From Paenibacillus doosanensis (GTDB taxonomy: Bacteria; Bacillota; Bacilli; Paenibacillales; NBRC-103111): a DNA stretch of 37,259 nucleotides. The notes under the pieces were generated by a model, which made no database searches, was not told the origin of the DNA, and saw only the letters and a list, made by a program, of their open reading frames with translations. Shown piece by piece: positions 7,912 to 16,297 of the stretch (its first letter is position 1; each line of letters opens with the position of its first letter). The stretch spans positions 1-37,259 of the forward strand of contig NZ_JANYUY010000070.1 of the NCBI RefSeq assembly GCF_025060755.1. Reading direction: 5' to 3'. Made by a program: the position numbers and the translations under genes.

Positions 7912-7927
7912 CGGATCATTCGGTTAT

Positions 7928-8203
7928 TTAAGCGATATCGGCCACGATCTCGTCTTCTAACTTAAGCTCAATCTGATCGCGGAATACGCGGATGTTCATT
8001 TGCGTCAGCAGATACCGCTCGATCGCTTCGAGCATGTTCGCCGCCACAATAATCTGGCTTCGTCCCTCCGCAAATACTTCGGCGGAGAACCCGTAGTCTT
8101 CGTCCCACATCAGCTCGACTTCCACCTGGCTCGGATGAAGCTGCTTGCGCTCGCCGATGTGAAGGCAAATGGCGTTAATGATATCTTGCTCCGACAATCT
8201 CAT
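7928..8203 (-). CDS. YxcD-like DUF2653 family protein
   Basis: A 91-residue cytoplasmic protein resembling Bacillus YxcD (DUF2653). It opens MRLSEQDIINAICLHI, continues with VEVELMWDEDYGFSAEV, and ends in an acidic EDEIVADIA tail. No membrane segment or signal peptide is visible. The function of the family is not known to me. It lies 34 nt downstream of the small membrane protein gene on the same strand, with a terminator following, so the two are probably co-transcribed. Confidence 0.75.
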   Translation of the reverse strand: MRLSEQDIINAICLHIGERKQLHPSQVEVELMWDEDYGFSAEVFAEGRSQIIVAANMLEAIERYLLTQMNIRVFRDQIELKLEDEIVADIA

Positions 8204-8237
8204 TGTGCAACGACCTCGTCATTCTCAAAATATGGTA

Positions 8238-8687
8238 TTAGTAGCGTTTAGGCTGTTCGTTGTATTTGCGCTTCTCGCGGAAATATTGAACGAGCTTGAT
8301 CACGATAGCGATGACAGCGAAAATCGCCATAACGTTGATCAGCAAGCCGAGAATATTGCCGAGCATGCCCATGTTGCCGAACAAGCCGCCGAACAGCATA
8401 CCGGCCAGACCGCCGAGCAGCATGCCTTTCATAAAGCCGCCGCCGAAAAATCCGGGCTTGGTCGCCGACGTCGGGTTCGTTGTCGTCCCGGTGTTCGTCT
8501 TCGTCGAAGCGGCCGGTTCGTTTTTGCTGCTTGCGCCGCTGTTAGGCGTCTGGTTCGTCGTCGTGCTCGGACTGAAGCTCTTCTTAGGGGATTTGTACGA
8601 GCCCTTTGCCGCGTCTGCCGTTCCCGCCGCGCTGAACGAGAAGGCGATGACGCAAGCCATCATGATGAGAGATAATTTTTTCCACAT
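8238..8687 (-). CDS. small secreted or membrane protein with Gly-rich hydrophobic segment
   Basis: A 149-residue protein with an N-terminal signal peptide (about 1-25, ending ADA). A Ser/Thr/Asn-rich linker (30-80) follows, then a Gly/Phe/Met-rich stretch with repeated GG (GGGFMKGMLLGGLAG) and a hydrophobic membrane helix (about 108-132), ending in a basic tail. The Gly-rich plus helix layout resembles predicted Tim44-type membrane proteins, but the similarity is weak and I do not assign a function. GGAGGG upstream of the ATG at 8687 supports the start. It is the first gene of the pair with the YxcD-like gene and is divergent from the DUF309 operon. Confidence 0.7.
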   Translation of the reverse strand: MWKKLSLIMMACVIAFSFSAAGTADAAKGSYKSPKKSFSPSTTTNQTPNSGASSKNEPAASTKTNTGTTTNPTSATKPGFFGGGFMKGMLLGGLAGMLFGGLFGNMGMLGNILGLLINVMAIFAVIAIVIKLVQYFREKRKYNEQPKRY

Positions 8688-8843
8688 ACGGTTGACCCTC
8701 CAAAAAATGTTTTGTTGTTGCCGCTGTTAAATCTTACTACGAATAATCTGGACAAAGGTTTCAGTTTTTATCCCTTCTTGATACAATATAGAGGGAGCAA
8801 AAAAAAGCTCTATTATTTTCTACCTACAAGAGGCGGTTATTTC

Positions 8844-9380
8844 ATGTCAGCTTATCCTGAAGCTTATATCGATTATTTGATTTATTTTCACGCGGAGCGT
8901 GATTTTTTCGAATGCCATGAAGTGATGGAAGAGTTTTGGAAAGAGCGCCCGGGCGACCCGCTCGCCTCCTGCTATGTCGGTTTGATCCAGGTCGCCGTAG
9001 GGCTGTATCATCAACGGAGAAACAATCTCATAGGAGCGTCGAAGATGCTGGGCAGCGCGCTGAACCAGTTGACGGACGAAGGAATGGCTGCGCTCGGCAT
9101 CGCTGCAGATCTCATGAGAAGCCGGCTCAAGGAGCGGCTCGCACAGATCGCAAGTGCCGGGACGGCGTACGAGGACCTGGACCTTCCTCTCTCGGACCCC
9201 CGGCTGGAAGCGGAATGCGTGGAGCGCTGCGCGGAACGCGGACTGACCTGGAGGCGGCCGAGCGATCTGGCCGACACGTATCTGATTCATAAGCATAGTT
9301 TGCGGGATCGCAGCTCGGTTGTGGCCGAGCGGGAGCTGAGCCGGACCCGGAAGGCGCGGCAGCGGGGGATGGAGCCATGA
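8844..9380 (+). CDS. DUF309 family protein
   Basis: A 178-residue protein with the DUF309 signature FHAERDFFECHEVMEEFWK (residues 11-29) and a following helix GLIQVAVGLYHQ. The conserved acidic and His residues suggest a helical metal- or ligand-binding fold, but the activity is unknown. ATG 8844 is used because AGAGGCGG sits at 8829-8836; an in-frame extension further upstream has no clear site. The C-terminal 50 residues are Arg-rich and beyond the typical domain. Its stop overlaps the response regulator start as ATGA, so it is the first gene of a three-gene operon. Confidence 0.85.
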   Translation: MSAYPEAYIDYLIYFHAERDFFECHEVMEEFWKERPGDPLASCYVGLIQVAVGLYHQRRNNLIGASKMLGSALNQLTDEGMAALGIAADLMRSRLKERLAQIASAGTAYEDLDLPLSDPRLEAECVERCAERGLTWRRPSDLADTYLIHKHSLRDRSSVVAERELSRTRKARQRGMEP

Positions 9381-10117
9381 CGAACGCCGTGAAGCTCGGC
9401 AAGGTGGCGGTTGTCGACGACGAGCCGAATATCGTCGAGGTGATCCGGCTCTATCTCGAGCACGCCGGATACGAGCCGTTCATCGCCTATCGCGGCAGCG
9501 AAGTGATGCAGCTGATCCGGGAGGAGACTCCCGATATCGTGCTGCTCGACGTGATGCTGCCGGACCGATCCGGGTTTGAGCTGTGCAGCGAGATTCGCAG
9601 CGACCCGGGACCGATCTCGCAGACGCCGATCATCTTCCTGACGGCGAAGGGCGAGTCGATCGACAAGCTGCGCGCTTTTAATCTGGGCGTCGACGATTAT
9701 ATCGTCAAGCCGTTCGATCCGAACGAGCTGATCGCCCGAATCAAGGCGGTGCTGCGGCGGACGCAGTCGCAGCATACGGCCGCGGCGGCCCAGGCGTCCA
9801 GAACGGTCAAGAGCATGCTGCGCGTCGGTTCGCTGATGATCGATCCCGAGCAGTATAAAGTGACGGTCAACGGGGAAAGAGTCGATCTGACGCCCAAAGA
9901 AATCGAGCTGCTGCATTTTCTCGCTTCCAATCCGGGCAGGGTCTATTCGCGGGAAGACCTTCTCGGTTACGTATGGAATTTCGATTTTAGCGGCGGAACC
10001 CGCACGGTCGACGCCCATGTGAAAAATCTCCGTAAAAAGCTCGGAGCCAATCCGGAATGGGCTATCCAAACGCTGTGGGGCATCGGCTATTCCTTCGAGG
10101 TTACCCGTCATGCTTAA
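9377..10117 (+). CDS. OmpR/PhoB-family response regulator
   Basis: A 246-residue transcription regulator. The receiver domain (about 10-125) has the acidic pocket DDEPN, the phospho-acceptor Asp58 in LLDVMLPD, the switch Thr in FLTAKG and the Lys in IVKPFDP. A winged-helix DNA-binding domain (about 150-240) has LTPKEIELLHFLASNPGRV and GGTRTVDAHVKNLRKKLG. A 15-residue Ala/Gln-rich linker joins them. It overlaps DUF309 by 4 nt and the histidine kinase by 8 nt, so all three are translated together. The input signal cannot be told from sequence. Confidence 0.95.
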   Translation: MTNAVKLGKVAVVDDEPNIVEVIRLYLEHAGYEPFIAYRGSEVMQLIREETPDIVLLDVMLPDRSGFELCSEIRSDPGPISQTPIIFLTAKGESIDKLRAFNLGVDDYIVKPFDPNELIARIKAVLRRTQSQHTAAAAQASRTVKSMLRVGSLMIDPEQYKVTVNGERVDLTPKEIELLHFLASNPGRVYSREDLLGYVWNFDFSGGTRTVDAHVKNLRKKLGANPEWAIQTLWGIGYSFEVTRHA

Positions 10118-11549
10118 GCGGTGGTACCGAAGCTTCTATATTAAGCTGTTCCTGTCCTTTTTGGCGACGTGCATTTTGTTTTTTCTCGGCTTGGCCTTAT
10201 TTTGGAACAATTATTTTACGGATTTATTTTACAAGGATAAGAAGGAGCTGCTCTCCTCCCGGTTCGGAGAAGTGTCCAAGCTGATGCCATCCGTTCAGGA
10301 GGGAACGATCTCCACGCGGGAGCTGCGGTTCGGCATCCGGCTGATCGCCAGAGGCATCAACGGCCAGGTATGGCTGATCGACGCCAAAGGCAACGTCTTG
10401 AACGGCTCCTCGGAACGCGAGGGCACCGTCATTCCCAAGGAAATGGACCCTTTATTCATCGACGGCTTGAAAGGACAGAGCGGCTTCGTCGCCGGACAGT
10501 ACAAATTCGACGACCGGCCCCGGGAAGGACTCTTGACCTACTACGCGCCGGCGCAGATGAACGGGGAACCTATCGTCATTTTCCTGAACGTGCCCGTGCT
10601 CGAAGTGAGCGAGGCGCTGGCGGCCGTCCGCTGGAACATCATCGTGCCGCTGATCTTCTCCTTGATCGCCGTAGCGATCATTTTGTTCATCCTCTCGCGC
10701 AAGCTGGCGGGCCCGCTGCAGCAGATGAACCGGGCGGCGCTGGAGCTGGCCGGGGGCGATTTCACGACCCGCGTGCCGGTTACGTCCGAGGATGAAGTGG
10801 GGGAGCTGGCCAAAAGCTTCAACTTCATGGTGGATCAGCTCGTACAATGGGAGGATGCGCGTCAGGAGTTTCTGGCTAATGTCTCCCACGAGCTGCGTTC
10901 CCCGTTGACGACCTTGCGCGGGTTTATCGTGGCGATGAACGACAAGGTTATTCCTCAGGATAAATACGAGCATTATTTGAAAATATGCGATCAGGAAGTG
11001 CAGCGGCTGCAGCGGCTCGTGAACGATCTGCTCGATCTTGCCCGAATTCAGAACGGCGTGGACGTCTTCCGGACGCAGCCGATTCGGCTTAATGAAGCGG
11101 TCAGCCAGGTGCTGGCGTTGATGCGGCCTCCGATGCAGGAAAAGCAGTTGATTTTGAAGGAGCTGCTGCCACCTCCGGGCGAGACGGTAAAGGCTGAGCT
11201 GGACGAGGACCGGTTCGTGCAAATTATGCAGAATCTGCTGTATAACGCCATGCAGTTCACTCCTCCGGGCGGCACGGTCACTGTGGAGCTGCGCAGAGAA
11301 GGGGAGGAAGCCGTCATCCGGATTAAGGATACGGGAATCGGCATGGAGCAGGAGGAGCTGTACCGGATATGGGACCGGTTCTATAAGGTCGAGCCGTCGA
11401 GAGCGACGGCCACGGGCGGGACCGGCTTAGGACTTACGATCGTCAAGCACTTGGTCAGCGGGATGAAAGGAACGATCGCCGTCACGAGCCGGTACGGGGA
11501 AGGCACGGAATTCAGATTGAAATTTCCGCTCAGCGAGGAGACGGAATGA
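10110..11549 (+). CDS. membrane sensor histidine kinase with HAMP domain
   Basis: A 479-residue kinase partner of the upstream regulator. It has two membrane helices (about 10-32 and 175-197) enclosing an extracytoplasmic sensor region, then a HAMP domain (about 198-250, FTTRVPVTSEDEVGELAKSFN). The HisKA domain has the phospho-acceptor His260 in NVSHELRSPLTTLRG. The HATPase_c domain has an N-box QNLLYNAMQFTP, a G1 box DTGIGM and a G2 box GTGLGLTIVK. Its start overlaps the regulator gene by 8 nt. A terminator follows at 11599-11633. The ligand is unknown; the organisation resembles envelope-stress or antibiotic-sensing kinases only in a general way. Confidence 0.95.
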   Translation: MLKRWYRSFYIKLFLSFLATCILFFLGLALFWNNYFTDLFYKDKKELLSSRFGEVSKLMPSVQEGTISTRELRFGIRLIARGINGQVWLIDAKGNVLNGSSEREGTVIPKEMDPLFIDGLKGQSGFVAGQYKFDDRPREGLLTYYAPAQMNGEPIVIFLNVPVLEVSEALAAVRWNIIVPLIFSLIAVAIILFILSRKLAGPLQQMNRAALELAGGDFTTRVPVTSEDEVGELAKSFNFMVDQLVQWEDARQEFLANVSHELRSPLTTLRGFIVAMNDKVIPQDKYEHYLKICDQEVQRLQRLVNDLLDLARIQNGVDVFRTQPIRLNEAVSQVLALMRPPMQEKQLILKELLPPPGETVKAELDEDRFVQIMQNLLYNAMQFTPPGGTVTVELRREGEEAVIRIKDTGIGMEQEELYRIWDRFYKVEPSRATATGGTGLGLTIVKHLVSGMKGTIAVTSRYGEGTEFRLKFPLSEETE

Positions 11550-11550
11550 T

Positions 11551-11580
11551 TTTACACAATTTTCACAAATCAAGCATAAT
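11551..11580 (+). promoter_or_regulatory. candidate sigma-A promoter for the lipoprotein gene
   Basis: TTTACA (11551-11556) and CATAAT (11575-11580) are separated by 18 nt, directly after the kinase stop. The predicted start lies about 12 nt before the terminator hairpin, so transcripts from here would have to pass it. Confidence 0.4.
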
Positions 11581-11598
11581 TTAATCAAAGTTACACAG

Positions 11599-11633
11599 TA
11601 TCCTGTCTCTATAGCAAAGAGGCGGGATATTTT
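11599..11633 (+). terminator. intrinsic terminator after the two-component operon
   Basis: A 12-bp stem (11599-11610 with 11618-11629, two G-U pairs), a 7-nt loop and TTTT. It lies 20 nt upstream of the lipoprotein start and may also act as an attenuator for that gene. Confidence 0.75.
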
Positions 11634-11653
11634 GTCATTAAGGGGGGCTGCTA

Positions 11654-12247
11654 ATGAACAATCGCTGTTTGCGTACGATCGGCTTGGTGATCAGTGTGGC
11701 AGCCATGCTTAGCGGATGCGAACCGGATCATTCCGCGGCCGACGCCCGTTCGCTTGCCCCCGTGCAGAAAGAGGAAGATGTGCAAAGCGATATGGAGCGG
11801 GACATGGTGCTATTGTTCCAAAGTCTCGTTCAGATGGACAAGCAGGCTCAGCTTACTATTAATAGGAAGCAAGCCGAGCAAATGCTGCCCGTCGTGCAGC
11901 GCAACACGAGAACGGGAGAGCTCACGCAAGCCGATCGGCAGGACATCATCGACCTGCTGACGAACGAGCAGAGACGGTTCGTCAGCGATTATCGGGAGCG
12001 TGCGCATGCCCGGATGAAGGCTGCCCGGGATTCCAAGCCGTTCGACGGGTTAAGCCAGGAGGAGCGCGAGAAGATGGTGCAGGAGTTTCAGAAGCGCAGG
12101 AGGCAGGAGCGCGAGGAGGAAGGCCAGGCGGCGGAGCCTGTCCCGCAAGCTCAGGCGGATACGCCGGTCACGGGCGACCAGAGGCGCACAGGCAATGTGG
12201 AGCAGCGGCTGATCCGATTGCTCGAGGGGAAGCTGCCGCAGCCCTAA
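11654..12247 (+). CDS. hypothetical lipoprotein, highly charged
   Basis: A 197-residue protein with a lipoprotein signal peptide and lipobox LSGC, Cys22. The mature part is mostly helical and very polar, with a KMVQEFQKRRRQEREEEG stretch likely to form a coiled coil (about 130-155) and a Gln/Pro/Ala-rich linker before the C-terminus. I do not recognise a family. AAGGGGGG upstream of ATG 11654 supports the start. It follows the histidine kinase closely, so it could be an accessory of that sensor, but a terminator separates them. Confidence 0.75.
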   Translation: MNNRCLRTIGLVISVAAMLSGCEPDHSAADARSLAPVQKEEDVQSDMERDMVLLFQSLVQMDKQAQLTINRKQAEQMLPVVQRNTRTGELTQADRQDIIDLLTNEQRRFVSDYRERAHARMKAARDSKPFDGLSQEEREKMVQEFQKRRRQEREEEGQAAEPVPQAQADTPVTGDQRRTGNVEQRLIRLLEGKLPQP

Positions 12248-12428
12248 GACGTTTTTCGGTACGAATTTGCAGTGGAACCGCATTCAATTTATGAAGGATC
12301 TTGAAAATCTATGAAAAAAAAGATAAGGTTAATGAAATAGGGGAAAATCGGCTGGCCTATTTTTGATAACCAATCCCGTTTAAAGAACGGACAAGCCAAA
12401 CAGACGAACTCGGTGGGAGGAGATTCAA

Positions 12429-12983
12429 TTGAGCAAGCTGCTGAATGAAATTTTGGAATTTAACCGGTCCTTCGTGACAGAAAAGAAGTACGAGCCTTAT
12501 TTGACATCCAAATTCCCGGATAAGAAGTTCGTAATTCTCACATGTATGGACACACGTCTGCTGGAGCTGCTGCCGGCCAGCATGAATTTGAAAAACGGCG
12601 ACGTCAAAATGATCAAAGCTGCGGGAGGCGTCGTGTCGACGCCGTTCGGGGGCATTATGCGGAGTATTATCGTTGCGATCTACGAGCTGGGCGCCGACGA
12701 AGTATTCGTTATCGGCCACTATGATTGCGGCATGAGCCACTTGAATCCGGAGGCTACGAAGAAGAAGTTTATCGAGCGGGGGATTAAGGAAGAAACGCTC
12801 CAAACTCTGGAATATTCCGGTCTGCATATCGAAAGATGGCTGCGCGGCTTCGACGACGTAGCCGAAAGCGTCAAAAACAGCGTCAACGTCATTAAAAACC
12901 ATCCTCTCGTTCCGGACATTCCCGTTCACGGGCTGATCATCGATCCGGCGACAGGCAAGCTGGATCTCGTAACCGGAGACTAA
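12429..12983 (+). CDS. beta-class carbonic anhydrase
   Basis: A 184-residue enzyme predicted to interconvert CO2 and bicarbonate using zinc. The beta-class motif CMDTR gives Cys39, Asp41 and Arg43, and HYDC gives His97 and Cys100, so all zinc ligands and the catalytic Asp-Arg pair are present. IKAAGGVV is typical of the family. The short C-terminus matches the compact bacterial subclass. A TTG start is used, supported by GGGAGGAG a few nt upstream; no in-frame ATG lies near. It is a monocistronic unit with a strong terminator after it. Confidence 0.9.
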   Translation: MSKLLNEILEFNRSFVTEKKYEPYLTSKFPDKKFVILTCMDTRLLELLPASMNLKNGDVKMIKAAGGVVSTPFGGIMRSIIVAIYELGADEVFVIGHYDCGMSHLNPEATKKKFIERGIKEETLQTLEYSGLHIERWLRGFDDVAESVKNSVNVIKNHPLVPDIPVHGLIIDPATGKLDLVTGD

Positions 12984-12996
12984 GGCGAACGACAAG

Positions 12997-13061
12997 CAGC
13001 CGGACAGGCTTCGCTCCGCTTCATTCCTGAAGAGGCGGCGCAATCTGTCCGGCTGTTTTTT
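12997..13061 (+). terminator. intrinsic terminator after the carbonic anhydrase
   Basis: An 11-bp perfect stem, CAGCCGGACAG (12997-13007) with its complement (13045-13055), followed by six T residues. The 37-nt loop contains smaller pairings. Confidence 0.85.
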
Positions 13062-13087
13062 GCCGTCGGGAATGACCGGAGGGAATC

Positions 13088-13423
13088 TTACCCTGCGGTT
13101 GTATCCCTTTTATCAATAAGACGCATGTTGGCGTTGTAGATTTGTCCGCTGCTCTTGAGCACGTACCCGCGGTTTTCCGCATAATCGAGCGTCATCCGAT
13201 CCTCGAAGAACACTTCGTGCTTTTTCTCGTACAGCAGCTCGTAAGGCGTTCCCTCGGCACGCAAGTCCCGTTCTCCCGCCCGGTCCACGATCCATAAGGT
13301 CGGCACGCCGCTGACCGCGCATCCGCAGCCCTCCGAATCGTATACCAGCTTCAGTTCCCCGTTCTCGTTAATTTGGTATTTGCCTAATTGGTCGACCGCT
13401 TGGTCCGTAAAAGTAATTTGCAT
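13088..13423 (-). CDS. HesB/YqkB-like iron-sulfur cluster biosynthesis family protein
   Basis: A 111-residue protein of the HesB/IscA-like fold as found in Bacillus YqkB. It has the N-terminal ITFTDQAVDQL and a central CGCAVSGVPTLWIV with a Cys-Gly-Cys pair, plus the typical ending YVLKSSGQIYNANM. True A-type carriers have a third C-terminal cysteine pair that is absent here. A cluster-carrier role is therefore uncertain, and the protein may be a structural relative. AAGGAGAGG upstream of the ATG at 13423 supports the start. It is divergent from the M32 peptidase gene. Confidence 0.82.
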   Translation of the reverse strand: MQITFTDQAVDQLGKYQINENGELKLVYDSEGCGCAVSGVPTLWIVDRAGERDLRAEGTPYELLYEKKHEVFFEDRMTLDYAENRGYVLKSSGQIYNANMRLIDKRDTTAG

Positions 13424-13449
13424 GGCTGTCCTCTCCTTTTCTATATTCT

Positions 13450-13458
13450 ATTTTAGCA
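13450..13458 (-). promoter_or_regulatory. extended -10 promoter candidate for the yqkB-like gene
   Basis: On the minus strand TGCTAAAAT reads as an extended -10 (TGn plus TAAAAT) 26 nt upstream of the start codon. A weak TTGCGC -35 lies 19 nt further upstream. Confidence 0.4.
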
Positions 13459-13507
13459 CAGTTCAGGCAGGTGCGCGCAAGGCAGGGGGAGGCTTCCGCG
13501 GAGCAAG

Positions 13508-13536
13508 TTGCTTCTCTAATGCAAACGAAGTATCAT
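13508..13536 (+). promoter_or_regulatory. candidate sigma-A promoter of the M32 peptidase gene
   Basis: TTGCTT (13508-13513), a 17-nt spacer and TATCAT (13531-13536), placed 41 nt before the chosen start. Confidence 0.45.
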
Positions 13537-13577
13537 GGAAGAGAATGTTATTTTTAATCGGGAAAGGGGTGCTGTCC

Positions 13578-15098
13578 GTGACCGCACAGGGATTTGACCA
13601 GAAGCTGACGGAGTTCAAGGAATATTTGAAAAAAATGAAGAGCTACGAGGAAGCGATCGGGTTGCTGTATTGGGATATGAGGACCGGGGCGCCGAAAAAA
13701 GGGATCGGTACTCGTTCCGAAGTCGTCGGCATGCTGTCCGCCGAGCATTTCGCCATGGCCGTGTCGGAACAAATGGGAGAGATGCTCGCTTATTTCAACG
13801 AATCGGATAAGCAGGCCTTGCTTAGTTCTACGGACCGCACCGTCGTCAAAGAATGCGCCAAGGATTATGAGCGGAGCAAGAAAATACCGCCCAAGCTGCA
13901 TCAGGAATACGTCGTATTAACCTCGCAAGCCGAGTCGGTCTGGGAGGAAGCGAAGGAAGCTTCCGATTACGCCAAGTTCCAGCCTTATCTGGAGAAAATC
14001 GTGGCGGCCAATCTGGAGTTTATTCAGCTGTGGGGCTATGAAGGGCATAAGTACAATACGCTGCTCGATATGTACGAGCCGGGCATGACCGTGGCTAAGC
14101 TCGATGAAGTGTTCGGCGCGCTGCGCGAAAAGGTCGTTCCGCTTCTATCGGCCGTCCAGGCTTCGCCGCATAAGCCGGAAACCGGCTTCTTGAGACAGCG
14201 CTTCGACAAGCAAAAGCAGAAAGCGTTTAGCCTCTTTATCTTAGGGCAAATGGGTTACGACTTCGAAGCGGGCAGGCTGGACGAGACGGTTCATCCGTTC
14301 GCCACAGGCTTGAATCCGGGAGATGTGCGGATCACGACCCGCTATTTGCTCGACGACGTCAACAGCGCGCTGTTCGGCACGATCCACGAAGGCGGCCATG
14401 CGCTGTATGAGCAGAACATTTCGCCCGAGCTGATCGGCACGCCGCTGTGCACAGGCACCTCGATGGGGATTCATGAATCGCAATCGCGCTATTGGGAAAA
14501 TATGATCGGGCGAAGCCGTCCGTTCTGGAAACGATATTATAAAGATTTGCAAGCCAATTATCCGGGGCAATTCGATAGCGTATCGGTTGAGGAGTTTTAC
14601 CGGGCGTCCAATGAAGTCAAGCCATCGCTGATCCGCATCGAAGCCGACGAGCTGACTTATAACCTGCATATTATGGTTCGTTATGAAATCGAGAAAGCGC
14701 TGTTCAGCGAATCGGTGCGCGTAGCGGATCTTCCGGAAGTGTGGAATGAGAAATATAAGGAATATCTCGGCGTCGTGCCCGCCAACGACGGAGAAGGGGT
14801 GCTGCAGGACGTTCACTGGGCCGGAGGCTCGTTCGGCTATTTCCCTTCGTACGCGCTAGGCAATATGTACGCAGCGCAGATCGAGCATACGCTGAGGAAG
14901 CAGCTTGCAGGCTACGACGAGCTGATCGAGAGCGGGAATTTGCTGCCGATCAAGGATTGGCTGACGGATCGCATCTACCGTTACGGCAAGGCGCTTAGCC
15001 CGAACGAAATTATTATGCAGGTGACGGGCGAGGAGCTGAACCCGGATTACCTGGTGCAGTACTTCGCCAAGAAGTTCGGCGATATTTACAAGCTGTAA
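13578..15098 (+). CDS. M32 family metallocarboxypeptidase (YpwA type)
   Basis: A 506-residue cytosolic zinc carboxypeptidase that removes C-terminal residues from peptides. The HEGGH motif gives zinc ligands His270 and His274 with catalytic Glu271, and the HESQSRYWEN block supplies the third ligand Glu300. Other M32 features are LLYWDMRTGAP near the N-terminus and DVHWAGGSFGYFPSYALGNMYAAQ near the C-terminus. GTG 13578 is chosen because GGAAAGG lies 10 nt upstream and the protein then has the family's usual length near 500. The frame stays open far upstream but without family sequence. A terminator follows the gene. Confidence 0.93.
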   Translation: MTAQGFDQKLTEFKEYLKKMKSYEEAIGLLYWDMRTGAPKKGIGTRSEVVGMLSAEHFAMAVSEQMGEMLAYFNESDKQALLSSTDRTVVKECAKDYERSKKIPPKLHQEYVVLTSQAESVWEEAKEASDYAKFQPYLEKIVAANLEFIQLWGYEGHKYNTLLDMYEPGMTVAKLDEVFGALREKVVPLLSAVQASPHKPETGFLRQRFDKQKQKAFSLFILGQMGYDFEAGRLDETVHPFATGLNPGDVRITTRYLLDDVNSALFGTIHEGGHALYEQNISPELIGTPLCTGTSMGIHESQSRYWENMIGRSRPFWKRYYKDLQANYPGQFDSVSVEEFYRASNEVKPSLIRIEADELTYNLHIMVRYEIEKALFSESVRVADLPEVWNEKYKEYLGVVPANDGEGVLQDVHWAGGSFGYFPSYALGNMYAAQIEHTLRKQLAGYDELIESGNLLPIKDWLTDRIYRYGKALSPNEIIMQVTGEELNPDYLVQYFAKKFGDIYKL

Positions 15099-15119
15099 CC
15101 GGTAAATCGGCATTTCTGG

Positions 15120-15163
15120 AAATACCCGTACGGTCGAGGCTATCGATCGGTGCGGGTATTTTT
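15120..15163 (+). terminator. intrinsic terminator after the M32 peptidase
   Basis: Arms 15120-15131 and 15150-15161 form a 12-bp stem with one G-U pair, followed by T residues (15162-15163, within a five-T run). Confidence 0.8.
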
Positions 15164-15182
15164 GTTTATGCACGGTTCTCCA

Positions 15183-15197
15183 TGATAATGATTTTCA
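15183..15197 (+). promoter_or_regulatory. Fur box
   Basis: TGATAATGATTTTCA matches the 7-1-7 Fur consensus TGATAATnATTATCA at 13 of 14 defined positions. It overlaps the region just upstream of the -35 box of the siderophore operon. Confidence 0.85.
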
Positions 15198-15203
15198 AAA
15201 TCG

Positions 15204-15232
15204 TTGACAACTGATAACGGTTCTCATAGAAT
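15204..15232 (+). promoter_or_regulatory. strong sigma-A promoter of the siderophore uptake operon
   Basis: Perfect -35 TTGACA (15204-15209), 17-nt spacer and -10 TAGAAT (15227-15232). Fur-like sequences lie directly before it and within its spacer, as expected for iron repression. Confidence 0.85.
15212..15226 (+). promoter_or_regulatory. second, weaker Fur-like box
   Basis: TGATAACGGTTCTCA keeps the outer TGATAA and TCA parts of the Fur consensus with three mismatches. It fills the spacer between -35 and -10, so a bound repressor would block polymerase. Confidence 0.55.
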
Positions 15233-15288
15233 GGAAAAGTACTTATTTTATCATTCTTTTATAAATGAAAAAAGCAAAAGAGGGTCTT

Positions 15289-16296
15289 ATGAGAGCTTTA
15301 TTCCATTCGCAGCAAGCCAAAATCGCAGGGCTCATCTTTTTTGTCCTGATTTGCCTCGCATCGGCCGCCGCAAGCATTATGTTCGGCGTCAACAATTATT
15401 CCTGGAATACCGTCGTTGAAGCGTATACTGCGTTCAACGGCAGCAACGACCATCTTATCATTCAGACGACGAGAATACCGCGCGCGCTCATCGCCGTCAC
15501 CGTGGGTGCCAGCCTTGCGGTGGCGGGCGCCTACATGCAGGCGCTGACGAAAAATCCGCTGGCTTCGCCCAGCTTATTCGGCGTTAATTCGGGCGCGGCT
15601 TTCTGCATCGTGCTGCTTGTCGGTTTCGGACCGTCCGCGGGCATGATGACGCTGACCTGGGTCGCTTTCATCGGAGCCGCTCTCAGCGCGGGGATCGTCT
15701 ACGTGATGGGCTCGCTCGGCAGAGACGGATTAACGCCGGTAAAGGTCACTTTGGCCGGATCGGCGGTGACGGCCTTCTTCTCGTCGCTAACCCAAGGCGT
15801 TCTGCTGACGAACGGCAAGGCGTTCGATCAGGTGCTGATTTGGCTGGTCGGTTCCGTCGCAGGCAGAGAACTGAAGATGCTGGGCGCGGTCGTTCCTTAT
15901 ATTGCAATCGCACTGATCGCAGCGATGCTGCTATCCCGCCATATGAATATTTTGGCCATGGGAGACGACGTAGCCAAGGGCCTTGGCCAGCGAACGGTAT
16001 ACATAAAGCTCGGCGCGGCAGTCGTCATCGTCATCTTGTCCGGCGGCTCCGTGGCTGTGGCCGGGCCGGTCGTCTTCGTCGGGATTATCATCCCGCATAT
16101 CGCCCGGTACCTGGTCGGCACCGACTACCGCTGGGTCGTTCCGTATTGCGCGGTGCTCGGTGCGATTCTGATCCTCCTTGCGGACCTCGGGTCCAGATTT
16201 ATCGCGATGCCGAAGGAAGTCCCCGTTGGAGTCGTCACCGCATTGCTCGGCGTTCCTTTCTTCGTGTATATTGCGCGGAAAGGAGGGAGATCGTAG
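15289..16296 (+). CDS. ferri-siderophore ABC permease, FecCD family (first subunit)
   Basis: A 335-residue polytopic membrane protein of the FecCD/BtuC family. Family blocks include RIPRALIAVTVGASLAVAGAYMQALTKNPLASPSLFGVNSGA, GPVVFVGIIIPHIAR and the C-terminal PKEVPVGVVTALLGVPFF. It would pair with the next gene's product to form the channel for iron-siderophore uptake. ATG 15289 gives the family's usual length and has AGAGGG 4 nt upstream; an ATG at 15265 lacks a site. It is transcribed from the Fur-controlled promoter. The stop is 1 nt before the next start. Confidence 0.93.
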   Translation: MRALFHSQQAKIAGLIFFVLICLASAAASIMFGVNNYSWNTVVEAYTAFNGSNDHLIIQTTRIPRALIAVTVGASLAVAGAYMQALTKNPLASPSLFGVNSGAAFCIVLLVGFGPSAGMMTLTWVAFIGAALSAGIVYVMGSLGRDGLTPVKVTLAGSAVTAFFSSLTQGVLLTNGKAFDQVLIWLVGSVAGRELKMLGAVVPYIAIALIAAMLLSRHMNILAMGDDVAKGLGQRTVYIKLGAAVVIVILSGGSVAVAGPVVFVGIIIPHIARYLVGTDYRWVVPYCAVLGAILILLADLGSRFIAMPKEVPVGVVTALLGVPFFVYIARKGGRS

Positions 16297-16297
16297 T

